DNA of 64,000 nucleotides from an uncultured Bacteroidia bacterium (lineage in GTDB: Bacteria; Bacteroidota; Bacteroidia; Bacteroidales; ML635J-15). The translations under genes were made by a program, and so were the position numbers. The DNA is taken from the NCBI GenBank assembly GCA_902776565.1, contig CACYQN010000013.1:1-64000 (forward strand), in the 5' to 3' direction. The stretch's first letter is position 1. Each line of letters opens with the position of its first letter. This document shows positions 8,618 to 16,358 of this stretch, piece by piece. The notes beneath the pieces were generated by a model, which saw only the letters and a program-made list of their open reading frames with translations, ran no database searches and was not told the DNA's origin.

Positions 8618-9103
8618 GTGAAGACTTCGAAGGTAAAATTGGACTATATGCCTAATGTGAATTTCCAGATTGTTGGTATATCGACATCGGAAATTGACTA
8701 CAAGTTGGCGTTTGGTCTTGTCCGCGGATTTGGAATGGACTTTTACCTGCTTCCATACATCGAAGTGGAAAGGGAACAGCAGCAGACTATGTCGCTGTTC
8801 GACAATGTTGCACAACAAGAACCAAATACCTATTCGGTTTACGGAAACGCAATCGACAGTTTCCGAAAGTCCGACCTGCTGCTAATATCAAACAGGCACA
8901 ACGGCATTTGCCTTATCGACGAATTTCACAACTTCGACTACCTTTTCATTGTCCGTGACTACAGTTCGTTCGGACTCGACAGGGCTATGACTGCTTTGCG
9001 CTCAATGGACTGTATTACAGGAGCATACCTCTTGCCATTTGAAAACATCAAGTCGAAAAAAAGCATCTACGATTTATGGGACTCATTGCAAAACAGACAA
9101 TAA
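8618..9103 (+). CDS. IPExxxVDY-family protein
   Basis: Small cytoplasmic protein (161 aa) of a family confined to Bacteroidetes and of unknown function. The family shape is recognisable: an N-terminal KLDY segment, VNFQIVGIS, a GICLIDEFHNFDYLFIVRDY segment in place of the usual IPExxxVDY core, and a C-terminal LKSK-like stretch (IKSKKSIYDL). The signature is diverged here (IDE...FDY). The GTG at 8618 is chosen because the conserved KLDY precedes the first ATG (8648). TAAGTTTG (8606-8613) ends only 4 bases before this GTG, so the message would be leaderless or almost so. It overlaps the flippase gene by 28 bases. Confidence 0.8.
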   Translation: MKTSKVKLDYMPNVNFQIVGISTSEIDYKLAFGLVRGFGMDFYLLPYIEVEREQQQTMSLFDNVAQQEPNTYSVYGNAIDSFRKSDLLLISNRHNGICLIDEFHNFDYLFIVRDYSSFGLDRAMTALRSMDCITGAYLLPFENIKSKKSIYDLWDSLQNRQ

Positions 9104-10560
9104 AAGGGTCGATTTACTCGTACCTCGGAGCATTCATAGGTTTTGTGAATGTAGCCCTGCTTATGCCGCAGATTTTCACCACCGACGAAATTGGTCTTAC
9201 CAACCTGCTTATTGCTCTGTCGTCGATTGTGGGACAGTTCGGTTGCTTTGGCTTTACCAATGTGATAGTCAGATTTTTCCCATATTTCCGCGACCCAGAG
9301 CACAAGCACAACGGCTTCCCGTTTCTGTTGGTGGCAGTGGGAATTGTCGGTTCGCTGGTTTGTACTGCTGGATATTTCGGTGCACGCGACTACCTTGTGG
9401 CTCAGAACCTTGAGAAGTCGAAACTCTTTGCCGACTATGTTTTCCTGCTTCTGCCACTCATTTACATAACGATATTCTACCTGCTCAGCGATATCTATAA
9501 CCGGATGTTCTACAATTCGTCGTTCGGGCTGTTTGTCAAGGAGTTCCTTCTGCGAATACTCAACCTCATAGGCATCGGGCTGTTCTATTTTGGAGTGTTG
9601 GATTTCAACGGCTTCATAATATATTATGTTGCTGCATACGGCGTTCCGACTGTTTTGCTACTTATTTTGCTCATTGTGCAGGGAAATATGTCGTTGCGTC
9701 CGTCGAAGAAGTTGCTCACGCGTGAATTTGTGCGGGCGATGTGCTCGGTAGCGTTTTTTGGTGTGATTTCGAGTTTCAGCGGGGTGTTTGTCAACCAGAT
9801 TGACCGTTATTTCATCAACCACTACTGCGACCTGAGTGCCACGGGTGTATATTCCATCGCCTTTTATTTCGGCTCGATGATATTGCTTCCAGGGCGTTCG
9901 ATAATAAGGATTTCGAGCACGGTGATTACCGAGTCGTTCAAGAGCGGCGACGACGACATGGTGCTGAAGGTTTATCGCAAATGCACCACTAACATGCTGA
10001 TTATAGGCGTAATACTGTTTGCGCTGGTGTGGGGCAACATCAACAACATTCTGAAAATGCTTCCGCCCGAATACGCCGATGGCAGGCTGGTAATTTTGTT
10101 CATTGCCATTTCGCACCTCATACAGATGGCGGCAAGTGTGAGCGGTGAGATTATTCAGTACAGCAGATATTACCGCTATCACACGCTTATCATGTTGATG
10201 CTCATTGGTTTGATATTTGGGTTCAATGTATGGCTGTTGCCGATTTATGGCATTACAGGCGCGGCGGTGGCTTCAATGCTGTCCTTCCTTGTGTACTCGG
10301 TGGTAAGGATTGCTTTTGTAAGGCTGAAATTCGGATTTAATCCATTCTGTCTGAAGCATTTGCTTGTATTGCTTTTCGGCGCGGTGGCTTATGTGCTGTC
10401 GTGGCTGATACCCGATTTGGGCAACTTGATACTCGATTTGGCGGTGCGTTCGGCGGTAATCTGCATTTTGTTTGTCGTTCCTACCTTGTATTTCGACCTT
10501 TCGGAAGATATGAAGGCGATGTACAAGAGGGTTGTCGGTAAAGTTTTCAAGAGAAAATGA
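9076..10560 (+). CDS. Polysaccharide/O-antigen flippase (MOP superfamily)
   Basis: Integral membrane protein of 494 aa with about 12-14 hydrophobic helices across its length, an N-terminal QTIKGSIYSYLGAFIGFVN typical of Wzx/RfbX-type transporters and no signal peptide. It is expected to flip a lipid-linked oligosaccharide across the inner membrane. No polymerase or glycosyltransferase genes adjoin it, so its substrate is unclear. Its start lies inside the IPExxxVDY gene (28-base overlap) and its stop overlaps the next start in ATGA, so the three genes are probably translated from one message. Confidence 0.88.
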   Translation: MGLIAKQTIKGSIYSYLGAFIGFVNVALLMPQIFTTDEIGLTNLLIALSSIVGQFGCFGFTNVIVRFFPYFRDPEHKHNGFPFLLVAVGIVGSLVCTAGYFGARDYLVAQNLEKSKLFADYVFLLLPLIYITIFYLLSDIYNRMFYNSSFGLFVKEFLLRILNLIGIGLFYFGVLDFNGFIIYYVAAYGVPTVLLLILLIVQGNMSLRPSKKLLTREFVRAMCSVAFFGVISSFSGVFVNQIDRYFINHYCDLSATGVYSIAFYFGSMILLPGRSIIRISSTVITESFKSGDDDMVLKVYRKCTTNMLIIGVILFALVWGNINNILKMLPPEYADGRLVILFIAISHLIQMAASVSGEIIQYSRYYRYHTLIMLMLIGLIFGFNVWLLPIYGITGAAVASMLSFLVYSVVRIAFVRLKFGFNPFCLKHLLVLLFGAVAYVLSWLIPDLGNLILDLAVRSAVICILFVVPTLYFDLSEDMKAMYKRVVGKVFKRK

Positions 10561-12470
10561 AACACTTCCTGACTTGCATATTGTTTTGTGTATTGGCATT
10601 GGGATGCTTTGCGCAGGATGAGTATGTGGATAGTTTGAAGAATGAACTGGCGGTGGCAAAAGAAGATACGGTTAAAATTGCAATTTATGAGGAACTTTTT
10701 GACTATTATTCGAAATTTGACAACAATATTGCTGTTTGTTATGCAGATACGATATTGTTGCATGCTTTTAAAAGCAAGTCATATCATTGGATGGCGGTAG
10801 GTTTCAGGAGTAAAGGCATTGTTAAGGAAAAAACGGGGAATTTCATAGATGCACTAAATTTGTATGAAAAGGCGGAACAAATAGCCAAAAAGATTAATGA
10901 TTGTAGAGTTTTATATCAAGTTTATAATGATATTGGCAATATATATGAAGAGTACATCAACAATGATAAAGCGAAAAGATACTTTGAATTAGCTATAGAA
11001 CATGCAAAAAAAATAGAAGATGACGAATGTTTGGCAATATCATTGGTAAACAAAGCAAACATTTATTATGCAAGTGAAGATTATGATACGATATTTATGC
11101 TATATGATAGTGCTTTAAATTTAGTTTCTGATGTAAATACTAAAGTAGCTGTCTACAATAATTTGGCTTATCTTCAATACTTTACTGGTAATATTGAAGA
11201 TTCAAAGAATACTTATTCAATATTATTGCAGTCGCTTGACGATGTCACGGACAAATATATTTATGTTTCGGTACTAAATAGTATGTCTAGCATATACATA
11301 CAGGAGAATGAGTATGGCAAGGCGTTAAATTGTCTATCTGAAGTCGATAGTATCTGTAATGAAAATAACTATGAAGAAGCAAAGGTTACACTTTTTCAAA
11401 GATACAAGGAGCTCTATGAAAAAATGGGAGATTATGAAAAAGCCAATTATTATCTAGAAGAATATTATTCTCTTGATGAAAATATATCTAATACGGATTT
11501 AACAGAAAGATTATGTAAACTGGAGTTCAGGTATTTGCGCGAAAAATTAGAACTTGAACTCAACCATCAGAAGACTCTAAATCTAATCCTCTTCTCCATA
11601 ATCGCGATCGTACTAATTTTCATCGCTGTAATTGCATTTTTGCTTGTGAAGAAAAGTCGCATGAACAAGATGCTTGCAAAACTCAACGCCGACCTCAAGC
11701 AGCGCGACGAGGAAATCTCCTCAAACCTCGACTATGCACGCGAAATTCAACTTGGTTGTATGAGCAACAGTCTGACGGAAAGCAACTTGCAGATGTTCGT
11801 CCTCGACCGGCCGAAAGTCGTCGTAGGTGGCGACTTTTACATTTCGCAGACCAAAGGCGATGCCTCGTATGTGGTTGTGGGCGACTGCACTGGGCACGGA
11901 ATTTCGGGTGGATTTCTGTCGGTGCTGGGCATAAAGTCGGTGTATGAAGCAATCGAGAAGTACGACACATTGCCCGAAATGGCGTCTTTCATAAACAATG
12001 AGTTCTGCGAAATTGTTTCATCTGCCGAAAACCTCAAGGGCGAGTCGCTCTGCCTGTCGATGCTTAAGATTTGTGGCAACGAGGTGCGTTTTCTTGGTTC
12101 CAAGCAAAAAATGTGGCTTGTTTCTGGCGACGGGTGCGACTGCTCGACTGTTAGCCAGTTAGTTTGTAAGCCCGAAGTTCGAGAGTACAAGTCGTTGAAT
12201 GCAATAATGGGGAGTGCTGTAAATGAGGAATTTGCGGAAGAAATTATAAATGTCAAGTCTGGTGATGTAGTTTTCCTCTCCTCCGACGGCTATCCCGACC
12301 AGTTTGGAGCCGAAGGCAAACTGAAATATCCGCGTTTCCGCAATCTTTTGCAGGAATGTGCGCAGATGAAGCCCGATAAGGCAAAGTCGTTCTTGTCCGA
12401 AAAACTTGACTTGTGGCGTGGCGACTTGGAGCAGACGGATGATGTGATGGTGGTGGGGATGTATTTTTAG
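10557..12470 (+). CDS. TPR-containing membrane SpoIIE-type serine phosphatase
   Basis: Layout: a signal peptide (1-20), a periplasmic array of TPR-like helical repeats (~25-330; A-x-x-Y-x-x-A/E-L patterns, each ~40 residues), one membrane helix (~340-365), a short coiled coil, and a cytoplasmic SpoIIE/PP2C domain (~390-637). The phosphatase motifs VGGDFY and GDCTGHGISGGFLS carry the metal-binding aspartates, and SSDGYPDQFG lies near the end. Such proteins sense something outside and dephosphorylate a partner, often an anti-anti-sigma factor; no such partner is encoded nearby. ATGA overlap with the flippase suggests coupled expression. The TPR part is AT-richer than the catalytic part. Confidence 0.87.
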   Translation: MKHFLTCILFCVLALGCFAQDEYVDSLKNELAVAKEDTVKIAIYEELFDYYSKFDNNIAVCYADTILLHAFKSKSYHWMAVGFRSKGIVKEKTGNFIDALNLYEKAEQIAKKINDCRVLYQVYNDIGNIYEEYINNDKAKRYFELAIEHAKKIEDDECLAISLVNKANIYYASEDYDTIFMLYDSALNLVSDVNTKVAVYNNLAYLQYFTGNIEDSKNTYSILLQSLDDVTDKYIYVSVLNSMSSIYIQENEYGKALNCLSEVDSICNENNYEEAKVTLFQRYKELYEKMGDYEKANYYLEEYYSLDENISNTDLTERLCKLEFRYLREKLELELNHQKTLNLILFSIIAIVLIFIAVIAFLLVKKSRMNKMLAKLNADLKQRDEEISSNLDYAREIQLGCMSNSLTESNLQMFVLDRPKVVVGGDFYISQTKGDASYVVVGDCTGHGISGGFLSVLGIKSVYEAIEKYDTLPEMASFINNEFCEIVSSAENLKGESLCLSMLKICGNEVRFLGSKQKMWLVSGDGCDCSTVSQLVCKPEVREYKSLNAIMGSAVNEEFAEEIINVKSGDVVFLSSDGYPDQFGAEGKLKYPRFRNLLQECAQMKPDKAKSFLSEKLDLWRGDLEQTDDVMVVGMYF

Positions 12471-12493
12471 AAGAATTAAATCAAAAATCGTAC

Positions 12494-12524
12494 TTCGTAA
12501 ATCGCAAATAAAATTGTATTTTTG
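12494..12524 (+). promoter_or_regulatory. Promoter of the AAA/DUF1703 gene
   Basis: TTCG (12494-12497) and TATTTTTG (12517-12524) are spaced by 19 bases, a good fit to the Bacteroidetes -33/-7 pattern. The ATG follows 16 bases after the -7 element. Confidence 0.55.
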
Positions 12525-12540
12525 CAAAAAATAGAATTTT

Positions 12541-14124
12541 ATGCAGACAATGCGCAGATTCACAGCAGGAATACAGTTGTTCGATAACATACGCGAACGC
12601 GAACTGATATATGTTGACAAGACCGACCTCGTTTATCAGTTGGCTCACGAATCTCAGTTTGTTTTTCTGAGTCGTCCACGCAGGTTCGGCAAGACATTGC
12701 TATGTTCCACTCTTAAATGTTATTTCGAAGGGCGCAAGGAACTTTTCACAGGCTTGGCAATGGAAAAGCTGGAAACCGAGTGGAAGAAATATCCTGTATT
12801 TCATTTCAATTTGAGTTTGTGCAAGAATCAGTATGATCTGCAGGGAATAACAAAAGAACTTGAACGACAGCTAAGACCGTACGAGGAAGAATATGGCAGA
12901 GATTTGAATGATGAGACACCTGGTGCCCGCTTTGCAAGTCTTATGGGGCGGGCATACAAACAGACAGGTCTCAAATGTGTTGTTATCCTCGATGAATATG
13001 ATGCGCCATTGCTTGATGTGCTTGACGAACCGGAGAAACTTGCCGAGGTTCGCAAAATTATGCAGGAATTCTACCAGCCGCTGAAGGCTTGTGAGGAATA
13101 CGAACATTTTGTATTTATCACTGGCATCACAAAATTTTCACAATTATCTATTTTTTCTACGCTCAACAATATCACCAACATAACAATGCTACCGCAATAT
13201 TCTGCCATCTGCGGAATTACCGTTGACGAGGCGTTGGATGTTTTTAAGCCCGACATTCAAGTGCTTGCCGATGAGTATGAATGTACTTACGATGAAATGG
13301 TGGAAATGCTGAAAATGAAGTACGACGGTTATAAATTCTCAAGGAAATCACCTGATATTTTCAACCCATTTAGCTTGACAATGGCTCTAAAAAATCGAGA
13401 CATTGACTCATACTGGTTTGGAAGTGGAACTCCGACTTATCTCTTTACACAGATGAAACGGTTCGGCACCAATGTGCTTTCTTTGGAAAACATTACTGCT
13501 TCTGCATCCGAATTTGATGCTCCAACAGAAAACATGGAAACAATTCTGCCGTTATTGTATCAGTCTGGTTATTTGACAATTAAAAATTATGATTTTAATA
13601 CTAACCAGTATGTTCTTGACTTTCCGAACGCCGAGGTTCGCGTTGGATTTATGCGAAACCTATTGCCTGTAGTTGCAGAAAAAGCTAGTACCTTGCTTGC
13701 AACCAACACGGTAGCAAATATATATACATCATTGCGAAAACAAGACATAGATTCCGCGTTGCAGTATATTAAGGCGTTCTTTGCATCCGTTCCATATCTC
13801 GAACACGGCAATTCCAAGCTTGGCAATCTTACAACGCTTGAAGCATTCTACGAGACGATAATGTATGTGATTTTCAGTATGATGAACAATTATGTGCGTA
13901 CTCAGGTAAAGTCAGCAAACGGTCGTTCGGATATTGTAATGTTTGTCGGCGATACGGTGTATGTCTTCGAGTTGAAGATAAATGGTACTGCCCGTGAAGC
14001 ACTCGACCAAATCAACAGCAACGGCTATATGCTGCCATACGAAGCAGGAAACAAAAAGGTTGTGAAGGTTGGTGTCGCATTCTCTAAAGAGGAGAAAAAT
14101 ATCACTGATTGGATTGTGGAATAG
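12541..14124 (+). CDS. AAA-ATPase-like protein with DUF1703 nuclease-like domain
   Basis: Two-domain protein of 527 aa from a family found in many copies in Bacteroidetes genomes. The N-terminal AAA-like domain has the family's variant P-loop RPRRFGKTLL (~44-53), a VDKTDL segment before it and a Walker B-like VVILDEYDAPLL (~145-156). The C-terminal PD-(D/E)XK-like domain retains GRSDIV (461-466) and VFELKI (E478, K480). The function is unproven; a nuclease role in genome defence or mobile-element biology has been suggested for such proteins, but nothing next to this gene supports a specific one. It has its own promoter and converges with the minus-strand cassette array. Confidence 0.85.
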   Translation: MQTMRRFTAGIQLFDNIRERELIYVDKTDLVYQLAHESQFVFLSRPRRFGKTLLCSTLKCYFEGRKELFTGLAMEKLETEWKKYPVFHFNLSLCKNQYDLQGITKELERQLRPYEEEYGRDLNDETPGARFASLMGRAYKQTGLKCVVILDEYDAPLLDVLDEPEKLAEVRKIMQEFYQPLKACEEYEHFVFITGITKFSQLSIFSTLNNITNITMLPQYSAICGITVDEALDVFKPDIQVLADEYECTYDEMVEMLKMKYDGYKFSRKSPDIFNPFSLTMALKNRDIDSYWFGSGTPTYLFTQMKRFGTNVLSLENITASASEFDAPTENMETILPLLYQSGYLTIKNYDFNTNQYVLDFPNAEVRVGFMRNLLPVVAEKASTLLATNTVANIYTSLRKQDIDSALQYIKAFFASVPYLEHGNSKLGNLTTLEAFYETIMYVIFSMMNNYVRTQVKSANGRSDIVMFVGDTVYVFELKINGTAREALDQINSNGYMLPYEAGNKKVVKVGVAFSKEEKNITDWIVE

Positions 14125-14154
14125 GGATTCTTTCACGATGATGAAAAATCCTAG

Positions 14155-14265
14155 TTACTCCTTATTTTCGTATGGTATTATCTTAACCAGTTTCCCGTCT
14201 TTTATTTCTAGGATTTCACATAAAACCGATTTTGAATTACTCAAATGCCCCGGCCGAATTATGTC
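14155..14265 (-). pseudogene. Possible gene remnant: orphan 3' end of a reading frame
   Basis: On the minus strand an open frame without its own start begins after a TAG within the end of the 14237-15115 gene and runs to TAA at 14157-14155. It reads IIRPGHLSNSKSVLCEILE, continues KDGKLVKIIPYENKE, and has the composition of real protein. It is +1-shifted relative to the upstream gene, whose end contains an HEAGH-like scar. It may be the tail of a gene whose front was lost during cassette rearrangement, or a frameshifted extension. It is too short to be sure. Confidence 0.3.
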
Positions 14266-15115
14266 CTAATTCGTATTCACTAAATTTCTTCTTATGTTCC
14301 TTATATTTTTTTCTCGTTAACCAGCCATAGTAATATCTTCTATAAGAACGGCGATTTTGGCGTGCTCCTTTGTCTGGCTTATATCTGTTGGATTCATATT
14401 CAATCATTCTTTTTTTATCGATTATATAATCTTTTCTGACTTTTAGCATTTCGCAATATCCTGTCTGTATTACTTCATTATAACGCTCTCTTCCAATTAT
14501 TTTGACGACATTTATGCTGTCGAGATGATCAGTTTGTATATTTATATCATATTCATTAATAATAAAAAAATTAGACCTGATATTCCTTATGCGGCGTTTT
14601 GCTATGGGGAAATAGCATCCTGTTGTTTTATTGTCCTTACTTCGGAAAGAATGCATTACCATATCTATAGGTTTTTGGTCATTGGTTGTTGTGTCGACAT
14701 ATTCCAGCGTAATAATAAATTCTCTATCAGAATAATATCCGTAATTGTTGTATGTGTATATGTATAAAGTATCAGAGGACAATTCTCTGTTATATTCGTA
14801 TATAACCGTATCGTTTAAACGGTCATCATACTTCAGAATATATTTCCCCCTATGCTTATATTTTTCAAACTGTCCTTTTCCGTAGGCTTTCCCAGCATCG
14901 GTATCCCATGTATATAAAAAATAGCCTTTGTTATTATTAGTCGTTTTGTCAAAATATAGGTAATATGTTTCCCAGGCTCCAAATACTTGTCCCATTTCGT
15001 ATTTAAAAGGGCCTTCTAAATTTTCGTTTCCTCCATAATATTTAGCGGGGTACTCTTGTGCTACGACAGAAAAAACAATACAAAAATGTATTAATATTGC
15101 GAATATAAGTTTCAT
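14237..15115 (-). CDS. Secreted partner protein 2 of the HEAGH cassette array
   Basis: 292 aa with a signal peptide (MKLIFAILIHFCIVFSVVAQ) and a beta-rich, Tyr-rich body of no known family. It is homologous to the 15323-16018 product: both contain a KYxLxYDxxxDT-type segment, a region of acidic and aromatic residues, and DSxNxVxIIG (DSINVVKIIG here, DSVNIVNIIG there). Its start codon shares a base with the stop of the small HEAGH gene before it (TAATG), indicating translational coupling. The C-terminus is odd: after a basic stretch it ends ELGHNSAGAFE, an altered copy of the HEAGHNSA motif of the small genes, as if a third HEAGH unit had been fused on and truncated. AT-rich; role unknown. Confidence 0.7.
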   Translation of the reverse strand: MKLIFAILIHFCIVFSVVAQEYPAKYYGGNENLEGPFKYEMGQVFGAWETYYLYFDKTTNNNKGYFLYTWDTDAGKAYGKGQFEKYKHRGKYILKYDDRLNDTVIYEYNRELSSDTLYIYTYNNYGYYSDREFIITLEYVDTTTNDQKPIDMVMHSFRSKDNKTTGCYFPIAKRRIRNIRSNFFIINEYDINIQTDHLDSINVVKIIGRERYNEVIQTGYCEMLKVRKDYIIDKKRMIEYESNRYKPDKGARQNRRSYRRYYYGWLTRKKYKEHKKKFSEYELGHNSAGAFE

Positions 15116-15351
15116 TATTTTATTGTCATGTGTTTTCTATTATCATCATCATCAATTATTCCGATAGTGTTTTTATCGGTTGGATATACCCATCCCTTTC
15201 TATAACTCTGTAATCCTTTTTGCTTATAATCATAATTTTCAGAATGAGAAAATGCAGCGGCAGAATTGTGGCCAGCTTCGTGGGCTAAAATCTCTATTCG
15301 CGTAATAAATTTGATATCTAAATTATTTTTTATTAATTTGTTTATAATCAT
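15115..15351 (-). CDS. Small HEAGH-motif protein 2
   Basis: 78 aa from the ATG at 15351. It contains EILAHEAGHNSAAAFSHSE, an HExxH zinc-metalloprotease-type motif with a further conserved His and Glu (HSE), then GLQS, YPT, NTIGII and a final HMTIK. It is closely similar to the 16015-16224 product over its whole length. There is no signal peptide. The frame is open to 15396, but 15351 is the first sensible ATG; it overlaps the end of the preceding gene by 29 bases. The stop overlaps the next start. The protein is far shorter than any complete metalloprotease, so it may be a toxin-tip-like fragment, a regulator or a decayed domain. Catalysis is not established. Confidence 0.6.
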   Translation of the reverse strand: MIINKLIKNNLDIKFITRIEILAHEAGHNSAAAFSHSENYDYKQKGLQSYRKGWVYPTDKNTIGIIDDDDNRKHMTIK

Positions 15352-16018
15352 AAAAACTACCCGTTTTTTTGTCATATACTTTATTGTCATCAACAATTTT
15401 TAAAACCTTAGGCATACGTTTGGTTGGAGCCACTTTTATATTAGAGAAGTAACCAATAATATTAACAATATTGACACTATCTGGAACTTCAATGTGAATG
15501 TATTCAGATGAATAATGATATTGCGGTTCGTGTAATATGAAATTCTCGCCAAGTATCTTACGTTCAATTTTACAAAAGTCACTACTTTTCTTTTCTTTTT
15601 TATCAAAACCAGTCCAATAAGCTTCAACCGTTTTATAGTCGTTAATAATTGTATCAAACACAATAAACTTCATTGAAAAAGATGGGGAAACTATGCCGAG
15701 ATAATCTTTTTCTGCAAAGTATAAATTTTCATCTGGCAAGTCGTCATCATGTTCGAATTCTATTGTATCTGTTAATTCATCATAAGTGAGTAAATAACGA
15801 TTGTTTTTTATTCTGTATTTACCTTTTGCTTGCACACTAACAAGATCATCGTAAGTAACCTCATAATAAAAAAGTCCAGATTCTAAATTGCCATAAAAAT
15901 AAAAACAACCCAAATCTTCATATCGTCTTATATTTTGTCTGTTCTCATCCCCTTGATGTTCAATTACATTCGATACAAATATAGTAGAAAGCAGTAATAT
16001 TATAATTTTATTAATCAT
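15323..16018 (-). CDS. Secreted partner protein 1 of the HEAGH cassette array
   Basis: 231 aa with an N-terminal hydrophobic export signal (MINKIIILLLSTIFVSNV) and a beta-rich body with many Tyr, Phe and Asp residues. It is homologous to the 14237-15115 product (shared GKYRIKNNRYLLTYDELTD-like and DSVNIVNIIG regions) and matches no family I know. The ATG overlaps the TGA of the small HEAGH gene upstream (ATGA), so the two are translated together. An immunity or accessory role to the HEAGH protein is an inference from this constant pairing. AT-rich compared with flanking genes, suggesting recent acquisition. Confidence 0.7.
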   Translation of the reverse strand: MINKIIILLLSTIFVSNVIEHQGDENRQNIRRYEDLGCFYFYGNLESGLFYYEVTYDDLVSVQAKGKYRIKNNRYLLTYDELTDTIEFEHDDDLPDENLYFAEKDYLGIVSPSFSMKFIVFDTIINDYKTVEAYWTGFDKKEKKSSDFCKIERKILGENFILHEPQYHYSSEYIHIEVPDSVNIVNIIGYFSNIKVAPTKRMPKVLKIVDDNKVYDKKTGSFYDYKQINKK

Positions 16019-16224
16019 ATCACTGTCATTTTTAATCTATTCAAATTGTCATTTATTATTTCAATAGTATTATCTTTTGTTGGATAATATATTCTTCCAT
16101 GTTCATTACTTTGCAATCCAGTTTGATAGTATTTGTAATCTAGTTCTGAATGAGAAAAAATTTCTGCAGAATTGTGTCCTGCTTCGTGTGTTAAAACTTC
16201 CATTTTAATAAAACTTAGTATCAT
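16015..16224 (-). CDS. Small HEAGH-motif protein 1
   Basis: 69 aa from the ATG at 16224. MEVLTHEAGHNSAEIFSHSE holds the HExxH motif, followed by GLQSNEHG, YYPTKDNT and NRLKMTVI. About half the residues are shared with the 15115-15351 product, including HExxH, the later HSE, GLQS, YPT and NT. The frame is open to 16293, but the start at 16224 is chosen because a good promoter (ATTG, 19 bases, TATATTTG) ends only 5 bases before it. The message would be leaderless or nearly so. No export signal, so it is probably cytoplasmic unless delivered by another route. First gene of the four-gene array. Confidence 0.62.
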   Translation of the reverse strand: MILSFIKMEVLTHEAGHNSAEIFSHSELDYKYYQTGLQSNEHGRIYYPTKDNTIEIINDNLNRLKMTVI

Positions 16225-16229
16225 TGTGG

Positions 16230-16260
16230 CAAATATAGGGATTTTATGTTTACGAGCAAT
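16230..16260 (-). promoter_or_regulatory. Promoter of the HEAGH cassette array
   Basis: Read on the minus strand: ATTG (16260-16257), 19 bases, TATATTTG (16237-16230), then 5 bases to the ATG. It drives leftward transcription away from the 16359-19757 gene. Confidence 0.6.
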
Positions 16261-16358
16261 AATATTTTTGTTTGACTGATAAAAGAGCAACATTTGGAAG
16301 AAAAAGGCTTATGAATAGAAATTTTGGTTACTTTTGCAATTTGTTAAATGTTAGACTA

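Noticed and set aside
8450..8818. 122-codon minus-strand frame upstream of the IS110 element
   Set aside because: It is antisense to the IPExxxVDY gene and runs through its promoter; no recognisable protein.
16015..16224. HEAGH proteins considered as complete zinc metalloproteases
   Set aside because: At 69-78 residues they lack room for a full protease fold, and the third ligand is not in a standard position; only the motif is claimed.
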